From assembly GCA_035310985.1 (NCBI GenBank), contig DATGDH010000139.1, positions 62,001 to 126,000 of the forward strand: 64,000 bases of DNA. Reading direction: 5' to 3'. Below the pieces are notes generated by a model. That model was given only the letters and a program-made list of their open reading frames with translations. It made no database searches and had not been told where the DNA came from. The position numbers and the translations under genes were made by a program. Shown here piece after piece: positions 52,868-62,607 of the stretch. This DNA is from DAHVFK01 sp035310985. GTDB lineage: Bacteria; Pseudomonadota; Gammaproteobacteria; Burkholderiales; SG8-39. Position 1 is the first letter of the stretch. Each line of letters opens with the position of its first letter.

Positions 52868-54091
52868 ATGGCAGGCCCCTTATCGCATATCCGTGTTCTC
52901 GACCTCTCGCGCGTGCTCGCGGCGCCATGGGCAGGACAGAACCTCGCCGATCTTGGCGCCGAAGTCATCAAGGTCGAACGTCCGCACAAAGGCGATGATT
53001 CCCGCGCTTTCGGCCCGCCGTGGCTGAAGGACTCCGCCGGCAAGGACACCGGGGAGTCCGCGTACTTCGCCTGCGCCAACCGCGGCAAGAAGTCGATTAC
53101 CGTCAACCTGGCTGCTGCGGACGGTCAGCAGATAGTGCGCGAGCTGGCGGCAAAGTGCGACGTGCTGCTGGAGAACTACAAGCCCGGTGACCTCGGGCGC
53201 TACGGCCTGGGCTACGACGATTTGAAGCACGTGAATCCGCGGCTGGTGTACTGCTCGGTTACCGGCTTCGGTCACACCGGCCCCTATCGGGATCGACCGG
53301 GCTACGACTTCATGATCCAGGGCATGGGCGGGCTGATGAGCGTTACTGGCGAGCGCGACGAGCTACCGGGCGGCGGGCCGCAAAAAGCGGGCATCCCGAT
53401 CGCCGACCTCATCACCGGGATGTACGCGACGGTCGCCGTGTGCGCGGCGCTGGCACACCGCGCCGAGACCGGCGTTGGCCAGCACCTCGACCTGGCCCTG
53501 CTTGACTCGCAGGTGGCGGTGCTGGCGAACCAGGGCGCGAACTATCTCGCGACCGGAATCTCACCGCGTCGCCTGGGAAATGCGCACCCGAATATCGTGC
53601 CCTACCAGACCTTCAAGACCGCCGACGGAGACGTGATCCTCGCCTGCGGGAACGATAATCTGTTTCGCAAGTTCTGCGAGGTGGCGCAGTGCCAGCACCT
53701 CGCCACAGATGAGCGCTTCGCGACCAATGGCAAGCGGGTCGAGAATCGTGCCGCGCTGACGCAGATCCTGAGCGAAGTCTTCCGCGCGCGTACGACCCGT
53801 GACTGGACCGAGACGCTGGAAATGGCAGGCGTACCGAACGGCCCGATCAATACGCTCGAGCAAGTATTCCGCGAGCCGCAAGCGGTCGCGCGGGGACTGA
53901 AGATCGAAATCCCGCATCCACTTGCCGGAAAGGTGGCACTGGTGCGAAGCCCGATGCGTTTCTCGCAAACGCCGCTCGAGCACAATGTCCCCCCGCCCCT
54001 TTTGGGGCAGCATACCGACGAAATTCTGCGCGGTCTGCTCCGCCGGAGCGACGTCGATATAGAGAAGCTGCGCGCCGACGGCGCGATCTGA
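52868..54091 (+). CDS. Class III (CaiB/BaiF) CoA-transferase
   Basis: A 407-residue transferase that moves CoA between carboxylic acids through an aspartyl-CoA thioester. N-terminal signature LSHIRVLDLSRVLAAPWAGQNLADLGAEVIKVE; CSVTGFGHTGPYRDRPGYD; catalytic aspartate D in IPIADLITGMYA. Start ATG 52868 gives MAGPLSHIRVLD. The substrate pair cannot be told from sequence; it is convergent with a second CaiB gene 15 bases away. Confidence 0.92.
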   Translation: MAGPLSHIRVLDLSRVLAAPWAGQNLADLGAEVIKVERPHKGDDSRAFGPPWLKDSAGKDTGESAYFACANRGKKSITVNLAAADGQQIVRELAAKCDVLLENYKPGDLGRYGLGYDDLKHVNPRLVYCSVTGFGHTGPYRDRPGYDFMIQGMGGLMSVTGERDELPGGGPQKAGIPIADLITGMYATVAVCAALAHRAETGVGQHLDLALLDSQVAVLANQGANYLATGISPRRLGNAHPNIVPYQTFKTADGDVILACGNDNLFRKFCEVAQCQHLATDERFATNGKRVENRAALTQILSEVFRARTTRDWTETLEMAGVPNGPINTLEQVFREPQAVARGLKIEIPHPLAGKVALVRSPMRFSQTPLEHNVPPPLLGQHTDEILRGLLRRSDVDIEKLRADGAI

Positions 54092-54106
54092 GCTGCTGTC
54101 GGACGC

Positions 54107-55300
54107 TTATGCGGCCGCGCCCGAGGCGACCAGCGCCTCGATCTCGCCCGCGGAGAAGTCGAACTCGGCGAGCACCTCGCGCGTGTGCTGGCCGTAGGTA
54201 GGTGCCGGGCGCTTCACCGCGCCCGGCGTGGCGGAGAGTTTGATCGGCAGCCCGAGCGCCCGCGTCCTGCCCGCCTTCGGGTGCTCGAGCTCGACCACCA
54301 TGTCGCGCGCCCCGGTCTGCGGGTCGGCGAGCATGTCGCCGATCGAATTGATCGGGCCGCAGGGCACGCCCTCTGCCTCGAGCATCTCGATCCACTCGCG
54401 CACCGTGCGCTGCTCGAGCTTGGCATTGACGAGCGGCACCAGCGCATCGAGATTATTCATGCGATCGCTGTTCGCGCGAAAGCGCTCGTCGGCAAGCCAC
54501 TCGGGCGCCTCCAGCACGCGCGCCAGACGCTCCCAGTTCGGCTGGTTGGCGCCGCCGATGGTGAGCCAGCCGTCGCGCGCCCGGAAAGCCTGGTAGGGGG
54601 CCGAGAGCAGATGCGCCGAGCCGATCGGGCCGGGCGACTGCCCGGTGGCGAAGAAGATCGCCGATTGCCAGTAGGTCTGCTGGATGCCGGCCTCGTAGAG
54701 CGAGGTGTCCACCAGCTGGCCCTCGCCGCTCTTCAGGCGGTGCACATAGGCCGAAACGATGCCGAGCGCCGCGAGGATGCCGCCGTTGATGTCGCAGATC
54801 GGGTTGCCCGACTTGACCGGCGGGCGACCCGGTTCCCCCGTGATCGCCATCAGGCCGGACGCGCCTTGGGCGACGAGGTCGAAGCCGCCCTTGTCGGCGT
54901 AGGGCCCGGTGCGCCCGTATCCGGAGATCGAGCAGTAGATGAGCGCGGGATTGAGCGGCTTCAGCGCGTCGTAGCCCAGGCCGAGCTTCTCCATCGTGCC
55001 CTTGCGGTAGTTCTCGGTGAGGACGTCGACCCGCCCGACCATGCGCTTGAGCGCGTCGCGCGCTGCGGGCAGCTTGAGATTCAGCGCAATGCCGCGCTTG
55101 TTGCGGTTCATCGCCATGAAAGCGGCCGACTCGCCGTTCACCGAAGGCCGGTTCATGGCGCGCGTATCGTCGCCGCCCGGCATCTTCTCGACCTTGATGA
55201 CGTCGGCGCCGAGATCGGCGAGCAGCATGCCGCAGGTCGGCCCGGCCATGATCTGCGCGAGCTCGAGTACTTTGAGGCCGGCGAGCGGACCCGCACTCAT
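54107..55300 (-). CDS. Class III (CaiB/BaiF) CoA-transferase, operon with class V aminotransferase
   Basis: A 397-residue homologue of the neighbour but only moderately similar. N-terminus GLKVLELAQIMAGPTCGMLLADLGADVIKVE; CSISGYGRTGPYADKGGFD; catalytic aspartate in NPICDINGGILA. ATG 55300 overlaps the aminotransferase stop by four bases (ATGA), so it is translated with it. A glyoxylate- or oxalate-related transferase is one possibility given that partner, but this is inference. Confidence 0.92.
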   Translation of the reverse strand: MSAGPLAGLKVLELAQIMAGPTCGMLLADLGADVIKVEKMPGGDDTRAMNRPSVNGESAAFMAMNRNKRGIALNLKLPAARDALKRMVGRVDVLTENYRKGTMEKLGLGYDALKPLNPALIYCSISGYGRTGPYADKGGFDLVAQGASGLMAITGEPGRPPVKSGNPICDINGGILAALGIVSAYVHRLKSGEGQLVDTSLYEAGIQQTYWQSAIFFATGQSPGPIGSAHLLSAPYQAFRARDGWLTIGGANQPNWERLARVLEAPEWLADERFRANSDRMNNLDALVPLVNAKLEQRTVREWIEMLEAEGVPCGPINSIGDMLADPQTGARDMVVELEHPKAGRTRALGLPIKLSATPGAVKRPAPTYGQHTREVLAEFDFSAGEIEALVASGAAA

Positions 55301-56493
55301 GCGGCGGCGCGCACCCGGTCCCGGTGTGCCGACTCGAGGTATTGGATCGCCGCCTGCACGCCCTCCCTTTTCACCGGGCAGCCGGCGAGCGCGAGCCCCA
55401 TCTCGACTCCGGCGAGCGTGCCGACGAGCGTGAGGTCGTTGAAATCGCCCAGGTGACCGATGCGGAACACCTTGCCGGCGAGCTTGCCGAGTCCCGTGCC
55501 GAGGGACATGTCGAAGTGCTCGAGCACCGTCTGGCGCACCCTGTCGGCGTCATGCCCGGGCGGCATCAGCGCGGCGGTAAGCGACGCGGAGTATTCCGAC
55601 GGATCCAGTGCCAGTACTTCGAGCCCCCACGCGCGCACCGCGCGGCGCGTCGCCTCGGCGTGGCGCTGGTGGCGCGCGAACACGTTCGCGAGCCCCTCCT
55701 CCTCGAGCATTGCGATCGCCTCGCGTAGCCCGTAGAGCAGGTTGGTCGACGGCGTATACGGGAAGAAGCCGTTCTTGCCGCTGGCGAGCATTTCGTCCCA
55801 CGCCCAGTAGCTGCGCGGCAGCGACGCGCTGCGCGAGGCCGTCAGCGCCTTGGCCGACACGCAATTGAACGACAGCCCCGGCGGCAGCATCAACCCCTTC
55901 TGCGAGCCGGCCACGGTGACGTCTACACCCCATTCGTCATGACGATAATCGATCGACGCGAGCGACGAGATCGTATCGACCATGAAAAGCGCGGGGTGCG
56001 CGGAAGAATCGATGGCGCGCCGCACCTCCCCGATGCGCGAGGTGACCCCGGTAGAAGTTTCGTTGTGTACGACGCATACCGCCTTGATGTGCCGCTCAGC
56101 GTCGCTTCGCAGCCGCTGCTCGATCGCAGCGGGATCCGCGCCGTGGCGCCAATCGCCCGGCAGGAACTCGGGCTTCAGGCCGAGGCGCTCGGCGAGCTTG
56201 CGCCACAGCACGGCGAACTGACCCGTCTCCGCCATGAGCACGACGTCGCCGGGCGAAAGCGTGTTCACCAGGGCTGCTTCCCAGGCTCCCGTGCCGGAGG
56301 CGGGATAGATGACGACCTCTCCGGAGGCGCTCTTGAAGATGCGCCTCATGCCGGCGAGCACCGCCTTGCCGAGTTCGGCGAACTCGGGCCCGCGGTGATC
56401 TATGGTCGGCCGATCGATCGCTCGCAGGACGCGGTCGGGCACATTGGTCGGTCCAGGAATCTGCAGGAAATGGCGTCCGGCGGTCCGTGCCAT
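55297..56493 (-). CDS. Class V aminotransferase, alanine/serine-glyoxylate type
   Basis: A 398-residue PLP enzyme. Family signature RHFLQIPGPTNVPDRVLRAIDRPTIDHRGPEF at the start, VIYPASGTGAWEAALVN, and the PLP lysine in DVTVAGSQKGLMLPPGLSF. This is the serine/alanine-glyoxylate aminotransferase pattern, converting glyoxylate to glycine. ATG 56493 has a GAGGAG ribosome-binding site. It is divergent from the GntR regulator and forms an operon with the CaiB gene. Confidence 0.9.
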   Translation of the reverse strand: MARTAGRHFLQIPGPTNVPDRVLRAIDRPTIDHRGPEFAELGKAVLAGMRRIFKSASGEVVIYPASGTGAWEAALVNTLSPGDVVLMAETGQFAVLWRKLAERLGLKPEFLPGDWRHGADPAAIEQRLRSDAERHIKAVCVVHNETSTGVTSRIGEVRRAIDSSAHPALFMVDTISSLASIDYRHDEWGVDVTVAGSQKGLMLPPGLSFNCVSAKALTASRSASLPRSYWAWDEMLASGKNGFFPYTPSTNLLYGLREAIAMLEEEGLANVFARHQRHAEATRRAVRAWGLEVLALDPSEYSASLTAALMPPGHDADRVRQTVLEHFDMSLGTGLGKLAGKVFRIGHLGDFNDLTLVGTLAGVEMGLALAGCPVKREGVQAAIQYLESAHRDRVRAAA

Positions 56494-56608
56494 ATTGGCT
56501 CCTCGATTGAATGCAAAAGCGCCCATATTGCGCAACATTACGGGCGGGCCCTTGCGCTTTGCGTGGCACTTTTTGTATTATGCATGCGATATGGGAGAGG
56601 CGCAAGCC
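56494..56608. promoter_or_regulatory. Divergent promoter region between aminotransferase and GntR regulator
   Basis: This 115-bp gap must hold both promoters and probably the GntR operator. It contains an 8-bp palindrome TTGCGCAA (56528-56535), and TTGCGC-N18-TATTAT (56552-56557 and 56576-56581) as a candidate plus-strand promoter. No convincing dimeric GntR operator stands out. Confidence 0.35.
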
Positions 56609-57295
56609 ATGGGATCGATCGAAGAGCTATCCGCCCCGAAAATCTCGCGCCGTCCCCTGCACGAGGAGGTGGTCGACCAGCTGCGCGATCTGATCGTGCA
56701 AGGGCGGCTGGCGCCGGGCACGCGCCTGAATGAGCGGGTGCTTACCGGTCAGCTCGGGATTTCGCGCACGCCGCTGCGCGAGGCGATCAAGCTGTTGGCG
56801 GCAGAAGGCCTGGTCGAGCTCCTGCCGAACCGCGGCGCGATTGTGGCGCCGCTCGATGCAGCGCGCGTGACGCAGACGCTGCAAGTGATAGGTGCGCTGG
56901 AGGGCTTGTCCGGCGAGCTCGCGTGCGCGCACGCGAGCGACGAGCAGCTTTCCGAGGTACGCGCGCTGCACTACGAGATGCTTGCGATGCACGCGCGCGG
57001 CGACCTCGCCGGCTACTTCAGATGCAACCAGGCGATTCACCTGAAAATCGTCGAGGCGGCGGGCAACGCGGTGCTGGCAAATACCTACCGCCAACTGAAC
57101 GACTACGCGCGCCGGGTGCGCTACATGGCGAACCTGTCCAAGGAGCGCTGGGACGCCGCGGTGCGCGAGCACGAGGAGATTCTCCGCGCGCTCGCCGAGC
57201 GGGATGCACCGCGCCTCAAGGCGCTGCTGCGCGACCACCTGGACGGCAAGCTCGGGGCGGCGCTCGGCGCGCTCTCAGAACGACAGGCGGCATGA
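56609..57295 (+). CDS. GntR/FCD family transcriptional regulator
   Basis: A 228-residue regulator: winged helix at about 15-75 (LHEEVVDQLRDLIVQGRLAPGTRLNERVLTGQLGISRTPLREAIKLL) and an all-helical FCD ligand/metal-binding domain at about 90-215. ATG 56609 is preferred over 56591 because GGAGAGG is eight bases upstream. Its stop overlaps the following dehydrogenase ATG (ATGA), so it most likely controls that gene and the divergent aminotransferase-CaiB pair. FCD regulators usually respond to small organic acids. Confidence 0.92.
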   Translation: MGSIEELSAPKISRRPLHEEVVDQLRDLIVQGRLAPGTRLNERVLTGQLGISRTPLREAIKLLAAEGLVELLPNRGAIVAPLDAARVTQTLQVIGALEGLSGELACAHASDEQLSEVRALHYEMLAMHARGDLAGYFRCNQAIHLKIVEAAGNAVLANTYRQLNDYARRVRYMANLSKERWDAAVREHEEILRALAERDAPRLKALLRDHLDGKLGAALGALSERQAA

Positions 57296-60123
57296 GCCAC
57301 GCAGCGCTTGCCGCGCGCCTGGCGAAAGAGGTAGACGGCGAGATTCTGTTCGACCGTGCGAGCCGCGCACGCTACGCGACCGACGCCTCGATCTATCAGA
57401 TCGAGCCGATCGGCGTGGTCGTGCCGCGCAATGAAGAGGCGGCGCGCGCCGCGGTGGAAATCGCCGTCGGGGAAGGTGTACCGATCCTGCCGCGGGGCGC
57501 CGGCAGCTCGCAATGCGGGCAAACGGTGGGCGCGGCGCTGGTCATCGACCATTCCAAGTACCTGAACGGCCTCGTCGAGCTGGACGTCGAGCGGCGCAGC
57601 GCGCTCGTGCAGCCCGGCATCGTGCTCGACCGGCTAAACGCACAGCTGCGCAAGCACGGGCTGTGGTTCCCGGTCGACGTCTCGACCAGCGCGCAGGCCA
57701 CGCTCGGCGGCATGGCTGGCAACAATTCCTGCGGCTCGCGCTCGATCGCCTACGGCAACATGGTGCACAACGTGCACGCCATCGACGCGCTGCTCGCCGA
57801 CGGACAGCGCTGGCGCTTTGCGCCGCTCGCGGAGGCCTCCGGTCCGGCCGGCTACCGCGACTTCGTCGGCAAGCTGCACGCCTTGTACGAGCGTGAGAAG
57901 GACGAAATCGCCGCGCGCCTGCCGAAGGTGCTGCGCAGGGTCGCCGGCTACAACCTGGATCATCTCGGTCCGCCGCACGCGAACGCGGCGCACCTGCTGG
58001 TCGGATCCGAGGGCACGCTCGCATTCTTCGAGCGCCTGCTGCTCAAGCTCAGCCCGCTGCCGCGCGCACGCGCACTGGGCGTCGTGCACTTCCCGAAGTT
58101 CTACGTCGCGATGGACTGCGCTCAGAATATCGTCAAGCTCGCGCCCTCCGCCGTCGAGCTCGTCGATCGCACTATGATCGAGCTGGCGCGCGAAATCGGC
58201 GCCTTCAAGACCACGGTCGACACGTACATTCGCGGCGGCCCCGACGCCATCCTGCTGGTCGAGTTCTCGGGCGAGGAGCAGGCCAGGCAGCGCGCGAAGC
58301 TCGCCGAGCTCGTCGCGCTCATGGCCGACCTGGGTCTGCCGGGCAGCGTGGTCGAAGTCACCGACGCTCAGGCGCAGAAGGATATCTGGGAGGTCAGGAA
58401 GGCGGGCCTGAACATCATGATGTCGATGAAAGGCGACGGCAAGCCGGTGTCGTTCATCGAGGACTGCGCGGTGCCGCTCGAGCACCTCGCCGAGTACACC
58501 GACCGACTGACGCAGGTGTTCGCGAAGCACGGGACGCGCGGTACCTGGTACGCGCACGCTTCGGTCGGCTGCCTGCACGTGCGCCCGGTGCTCGACATGC
58601 GGCGCGATGGCGCGGAGAAGATGCGCGCCATCGCCGAAGAGGCCAGCGCGCTGGTCAAGCAGTACAAAGGCGCGTACTCGGGCGAGCACGGTGACGGGCT
58701 GGTGCGCTCGGAATGGATCGCGCCGTTCCTCGGCCCCCGGCTGACGGCATGCCTTGCCGAGATCAAGTCGTGGCTCGATCCAAAGGGGCTCATGAATCCG
58801 GGCAAGATCGTCCAGCCGCCGCGCATGGACGAAAAGCGCCTGTTCCGCTTTCCGCCTGGCTACGCTACCAAGGTTCCTTACACGGAGCTCGACTGGAACG
58901 AATGGGGCGGCTGGGACAAGGCCGTCGAGATGTGCAACAACAACGGCCATTGCCGCAAGTTCGACGCAGGCACCATGTGCCCCTCGTACCGCGTTACGCA
59001 GGACGAGGCGCATGTCACCCGGGGGCGCGCGAACACGCTGCGCCTCGCGCTCGCGGGGCAGCTCGAATTCGACGACGTCGGCGAGGCGCTCGAGCTGTGC
59101 GTGTCGTGCAAGGGCTGCAAGCGCGAGTGTCCGACCGGCGTCGACATGGCGCGCATGAAAATCGAATACCTTGCGCAACACCGCACGCGTCACGGCCTCG
59201 CGCTGCGCGAGCGCATGGTTGCGTACTTGCCGCGCTACGCTCCTCTCGCCGCGCGCCTGGCGCCGCTAGCCAATCTGCTGCAGTCGCTCCCCGGGCGCGA
59301 GCGCATCGCGGGCATCTCGGCGAAGCGCTCACTGCCGAAATGGCGCCGCGACCCGTTCGTCGACCGCGTGCGCACCGTATCGGGACGACGCGAGGTGGTG
59401 CTGTTCGTCGACACGTTCAGCCGCTGGTTCGAGCCCGAGAACGCGCGCGCCGCGCTGCGCGTGCTGGATGCGGCAGGCTACCGCGTGCACGTCGCGCAGC
59501 CCCCTGAGGGTGAGCGGCCGCTGTGCTGCGGCAGGACGTTTCTCTATGCGGGCCTGGTCGGCGAGGCGCGCGAAGAGGCGCGCCGCATGCTCGACGCGCT
59601 GGCGCCCTGGCGCGAGCGCCGCGTGCCGATCGTCGGGCTGGAGCCCTCTTGCCTGTACACGCTGCGCGACGAGTTCAAGGCGATGATCCCCGGCCACGAG
59701 ACGAGCGAGCTTGCCTCGCAGGCGATGCTGTTCGAGGAGTTCATCGCGCGCGAAGCGGATTCCGGAAGACTGTCCCTGGTGATGCGCTCGGTGCCGCGCA
59801 CGGCGCTGCTGCACGGCCACTGCCACCAGAAGGCATTTGGGGCGATGCCTGCCACCGAACGCGCGCTCGCGCTGGTGCCCGATCTCAAGGTGACGACCAT
59901 CGAGTCGAGCTGCTGCGGCATGGCGGGCGCTTTCGGCTACGAGGCCGAGCACTACGAGATGTCGCTCAAGATGGGCGAAGCCGGGCTGCTGCCGGCCGTG
60001 CGCGCTGCGCCCGCGGACGCCCTGCTGGTGGCGGACGGGACGAGTTGCCGGCACCAGATCGCCGACGGCACCGGGCGCCGCGCGGTTCACGCCGCGCGCA
60101 TGCTCGCAGCGGCCCTCCCCTAG
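57292..60123 (+). CDS. YdiJ-like FAD-linked 2-hydroxyacid dehydrogenase with Fe-S and CCG domains
   Basis: A 943-residue fusion. FAD_binding_4 domain (about 35-175: PILPRGAGSSQCGQ, GGMAGNNSCGSRS), FAD-oxidase C-terminal domain (about 210-505, GEHGDGLVRSEW), ferredoxin-like part with C548, C554, C563 and then C603-x2-C606-x2-C609-x3-C613, and two CCG heterodisulfide-reductase-like motifs (PLCCGRTF, SSCCGMAG). This resembles E. coli YdiJ and GlcD+GlcF fused. It probably oxidises a D-2-hydroxy acid and passes electrons to quinone. Start ATG 57292 is coupled to the GntR stop. The substrate is not set; D-2-hydroxyglutarate, glycolate and lactate are candidates. Confidence 0.9.
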   Translation: MSHAALAARLAKEVDGEILFDRASRARYATDASIYQIEPIGVVVPRNEEAARAAVEIAVGEGVPILPRGAGSSQCGQTVGAALVIDHSKYLNGLVELDVERRSALVQPGIVLDRLNAQLRKHGLWFPVDVSTSAQATLGGMAGNNSCGSRSIAYGNMVHNVHAIDALLADGQRWRFAPLAEASGPAGYRDFVGKLHALYEREKDEIAARLPKVLRRVAGYNLDHLGPPHANAAHLLVGSEGTLAFFERLLLKLSPLPRARALGVVHFPKFYVAMDCAQNIVKLAPSAVELVDRTMIELAREIGAFKTTVDTYIRGGPDAILLVEFSGEEQARQRAKLAELVALMADLGLPGSVVEVTDAQAQKDIWEVRKAGLNIMMSMKGDGKPVSFIEDCAVPLEHLAEYTDRLTQVFAKHGTRGTWYAHASVGCLHVRPVLDMRRDGAEKMRAIAEEASALVKQYKGAYSGEHGDGLVRSEWIAPFLGPRLTACLAEIKSWLDPKGLMNPGKIVQPPRMDEKRLFRFPPGYATKVPYTELDWNEWGGWDKAVEMCNNNGHCRKFDAGTMCPSYRVTQDEAHVTRGRANTLRLALAGQLEFDDVGEALELCVSCKGCKRECPTGVDMARMKIEYLAQHRTRHGLALRERMVAYLPRYAPLAARLAPLANLLQSLPGRERIAGISAKRSLPKWRRDPFVDRVRTVSGRREVVLFVDTFSRWFEPENARAALRVLDAAGYRVHVAQPPEGERPLCCGRTFLYAGLVGEAREEARRMLDALAPWRERRVPIVGLEPSCLYTLRDEFKAMIPGHETSELASQAMLFEEFIAREADSGRLSLVMRSVPRTALLHGHCHQKAFGAMPATERALALVPDLKVTTIESSCCGMAGAFGYEAEHYEMSLKMGEAGLLPAVRAAPADALLVADGTSCRHQIADGTGRRAVHAARMLAAALP

Positions 60124-60896
60124 CCTCGGTGCCGGGTCCAGGCGAACAGCGCGAGGCCCGCGACGATCATCGGCAGGCTGAGCCACTGGCCCATGGTGAG
60201 GTGCAGCGCAAGGTAGCCGAGAAAGTCGTCCGGCTCGCGCGCGAACTCGGCGAGGAAGCGGAACGTGCCGTAGCCGATTAGGAACAGCGCCGACACCTGG
60301 CCGCGCGGGCGCGGCTTGGACGAGAACCACCACAGGATCGCGAACAGGGTAACGCCCTCGAGCGCGAATTCGTACAGCTCGGAAGGGTGCCGCGGCAGGG
60401 GGCCTGCGCCGGGAAACACCATGCCCCAGGGCAGCGTGGTGACGCGGCCCCACAGTTCGCCATTGATGAAGTTGCCGAGCCGTCCGGCCGCAAGTCCGAT
60501 TGGACACAGCGGAGCGACGAAGTCCATCAGTGCCCACCAGCTGACGTGGTACTTGCGCGCGGCGAACGCCATCGCAGCGAGCACGCCGAGGAAGCCCCCG
60601 TGGAAGGACATGCCGCCGTGCCACACGGCGAAGATCTCCAGCGGGTGGGAAAAGTAATAAGCCGGCTTGTAGAACAGCACGTAGCCCAGCCGTCCGCCGA
60701 GGATCACGCCCAGTACCGCAAAGAACAGCAGGTCGTCGAACTGGGCGCGCGTGACCGGTGCGGCTCCGGCCTTGATGCGCCGCCCTCCAAGCCACCAGCC
60801 GGCGGCGAAGCCGGCGAGATACATAAGGCCGTACCAGCGCACGGCCAGCGGGCCGAGCCTGAATGCGACCGGATTGATGTCGGGATGAACCAGCAC
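60120..60896 (-). CDS. lgt: Phosphatidylglycerol-prolipoprotein diacylglyceryl transferase
   Basis: First enzyme of lipoprotein maturation, adding diacylglycerol to the lipobox cysteine. 258 residues from GTG 60896, with seven membrane helices. Family signature GRLGNFINGELWGRVT contains the essential arginine and asparagine; PLAVRWYGLMYLAGF and HGGMSFHGGFLG are conserved. GTG 60896 gives VLVHPDINPVAFRLG, the family start; ATG 60932 would put its start codon across the ilvD ATG and lacks a ribosome-binding site. The stop shares CTAG with the YdiJ-like gene stop. Confidence 0.93.
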   Translation of the reverse strand: MLVHPDINPVAFRLGPLAVRWYGLMYLAGFAAGWWLGGRRIKAGAAPVTRAQFDDLLFFAVLGVILGGRLGYVLFYKPAYYFSHPLEIFAVWHGGMSFHGGFLGVLAAMAFAARKYHVSWWALMDFVAPLCPIGLAAGRLGNFINGELWGRVTTLPWGMVFPGAGPLPRHPSELYEFALEGVTLFAILWWFSSKPRPRGQVSALFLIGYGTFRFLAEFAREPDDFLGYLALHLTMGQWLSLPMIVAGLALFAWTRHRG

Positions 60897-60898
60897 GG

Positions 60899-60913
60899 TA
60901 GAATCGAATTCTA
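60899..60913. promoter_or_regulatory. Symmetric -10 pair (bidirectional promoter) between lgt and ilvD
   Basis: TAGAAT-CGA-ATTCTA is a perfect dyad in the 34-bp gap. Read on either strand it gives TAGAAT, one mismatch from the -10 consensus. The plus copy has TTGATG (60874-60879) 19 bp upstream; the minus copy lacks a clear -35. The dyad suggests divergent transcription of ilvD and lgt from one site, since the minus-strand start would fall near 60901. Confidence 0.5.
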
Positions 60914-60930
60914 TCGTCGGGAGGAAAGTC

Positions 60931-62607
60931 ATGTCTGACAACCGCAGGAGCCGGCTCATCACGCAGGGCGTCGTGCGCTCGCCGAACCGGGCGATGCTGC
61001 GCGCCGTGGGCTTCAAGGACGGGGACTTCGACAAACCGATCGTCGGCGTCGCAAACGGCCACTCGACCATGAACCCCTGCAACGCCGGCATCCAGCCGCT
61101 GGTCGACCGCGCGATCGCCGCGCTCGAGGCAGCGGGCGCGAAGCCGCAGGTCTTCGGATTTCCCACGGTGACCGACGGCATCGGCATGGGCACCGAGGGG
61201 ATGAAGTTTTCGCTCGTATCGCGCGAGGTGATCGCCGATTCGATCGAGGTGGCGGTGAACGGCCAGCTGATGGACGGTGTAGTGTGCGTCGGCGGCTGCG
61301 ACAAGAACATGCCGGGCAGCATGATGGCGATGGCGCGCATCAACGTTCCCGGCATCTTCGTCTACGCAGGGACCATCAAGCCCGGATTCTGGAAAGGCCA
61401 GAAGCTCACGATCGTCAGCCCATTCGAGGCGGTCGGCGCGTTTACCGCGGGCAAGATGTCGCAGGAGGACTTCGACGGCATCGAGCGCAACGCCTGTCCG
61501 AGCGTGGGCGCCTGCGGCGGCCAGTACACGGCAAATACCATGAGCTCGTCTTTCGAGGCACTCGGCATGAGCCTGCTCGGCTCATCTCAGATGGCTTCGC
61601 CGGACGCGGAGAAGGCCGATTCGGCTGCCGAGTCGGCGCGCGTGCTCGCGCGCGCGGTGCACGCGAACCTGCGGCCGCGCGACATCATCACCAAGAAGTC
61701 GATCGAGAACGCCATCACGCTCGTCATGGCGACTGGGGGCTCGACCAACGCGGTGCTGCACTATCTGGCGATCGCGGCCGCCGCGGGCGTGCGCTGGACG
61801 ATCGACGACTTCGAGCGCGTGCGGCGCAAGGTGCCGGTGCTGTGCGAGCTCAAGCCGTCCGGGCGCTTCGTCGCAACCGACTTCCACGCCGCAGGCGGCG
61901 TGCCGCAGGTGCTCAAGATCCTGCTCGAGCACGGCCTGCTGCACGGCGAGTGCATGACGATCCACGGCAGGACCATGGCGGAGATGCTGAAGGACGTGCC
62001 CTCCGAGCCGCGCGCCGATCAGGAAGTCATCCGGCCGTGGTCGAACCCGATGTACAAGCAGGGCCACCTCGCGATCCTCAAGGGCAACCTCGCCACCGAG
62101 GGCTGCGTGGCGAAGATCACCGGCCTTAAGAAGACCTCGATCACCGGCCCGGCACGAGTATTCGACTCCGAGCCCGCGGCGATGAAGGCGATCATGGCGA
62201 AGAGAATCAAGCCCGGCGACGTGATTGTGATCCGCTACGAGGGGCCGAAAGGCGGTCCAGGCATGCAGGAGATGTTGGCACCCACTTCGGCGCTTATCGG
62301 CCAGGGACTAGGCGAATCGGTTGGCCTGCTCACCGACGGGCGTTTCTCGGGCGGTACCTGGGGCATGGTGGTCGGCCACGTGGCGCCGGAGGCCTACGTC
62401 GGCGGCACGATCGCGCTGGTGAAGGACGGCGATTCGGTCACCATCGATGCAGGAAAGCGCCTTATTCAGCTAAACGTCCCGGCCAAGGAACTCGCCGCAC
62501 GCAGGAAAAAGTGGAAGGCGCCTAAGCCACGCTACACGCGCGGCGTGCTCGCTAAGTACATGAAGTTGGTGTCGACAGCCTCCAAGGGCGCGATCACCGA
62601 CGATTCC

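Noticed and set aside
56528..56535. TTGCGCAA as the GntR operator
   Set aside because: Eight-base palindromes are common by chance and it does not match a known GntR/FCD operator.
60897..60932. ATG start for lgt overlapping the ilvD ATG
   Set aside because: Adds residues not found in the family, no ribosome-binding site, and the minus-strand -10 lies downstream of it.
59329..61062. 577-codon minus-strand frame over the YdiJ-like gene and lgt
   Set aside because: Contains no conserved motif and crosses two recognised genes.
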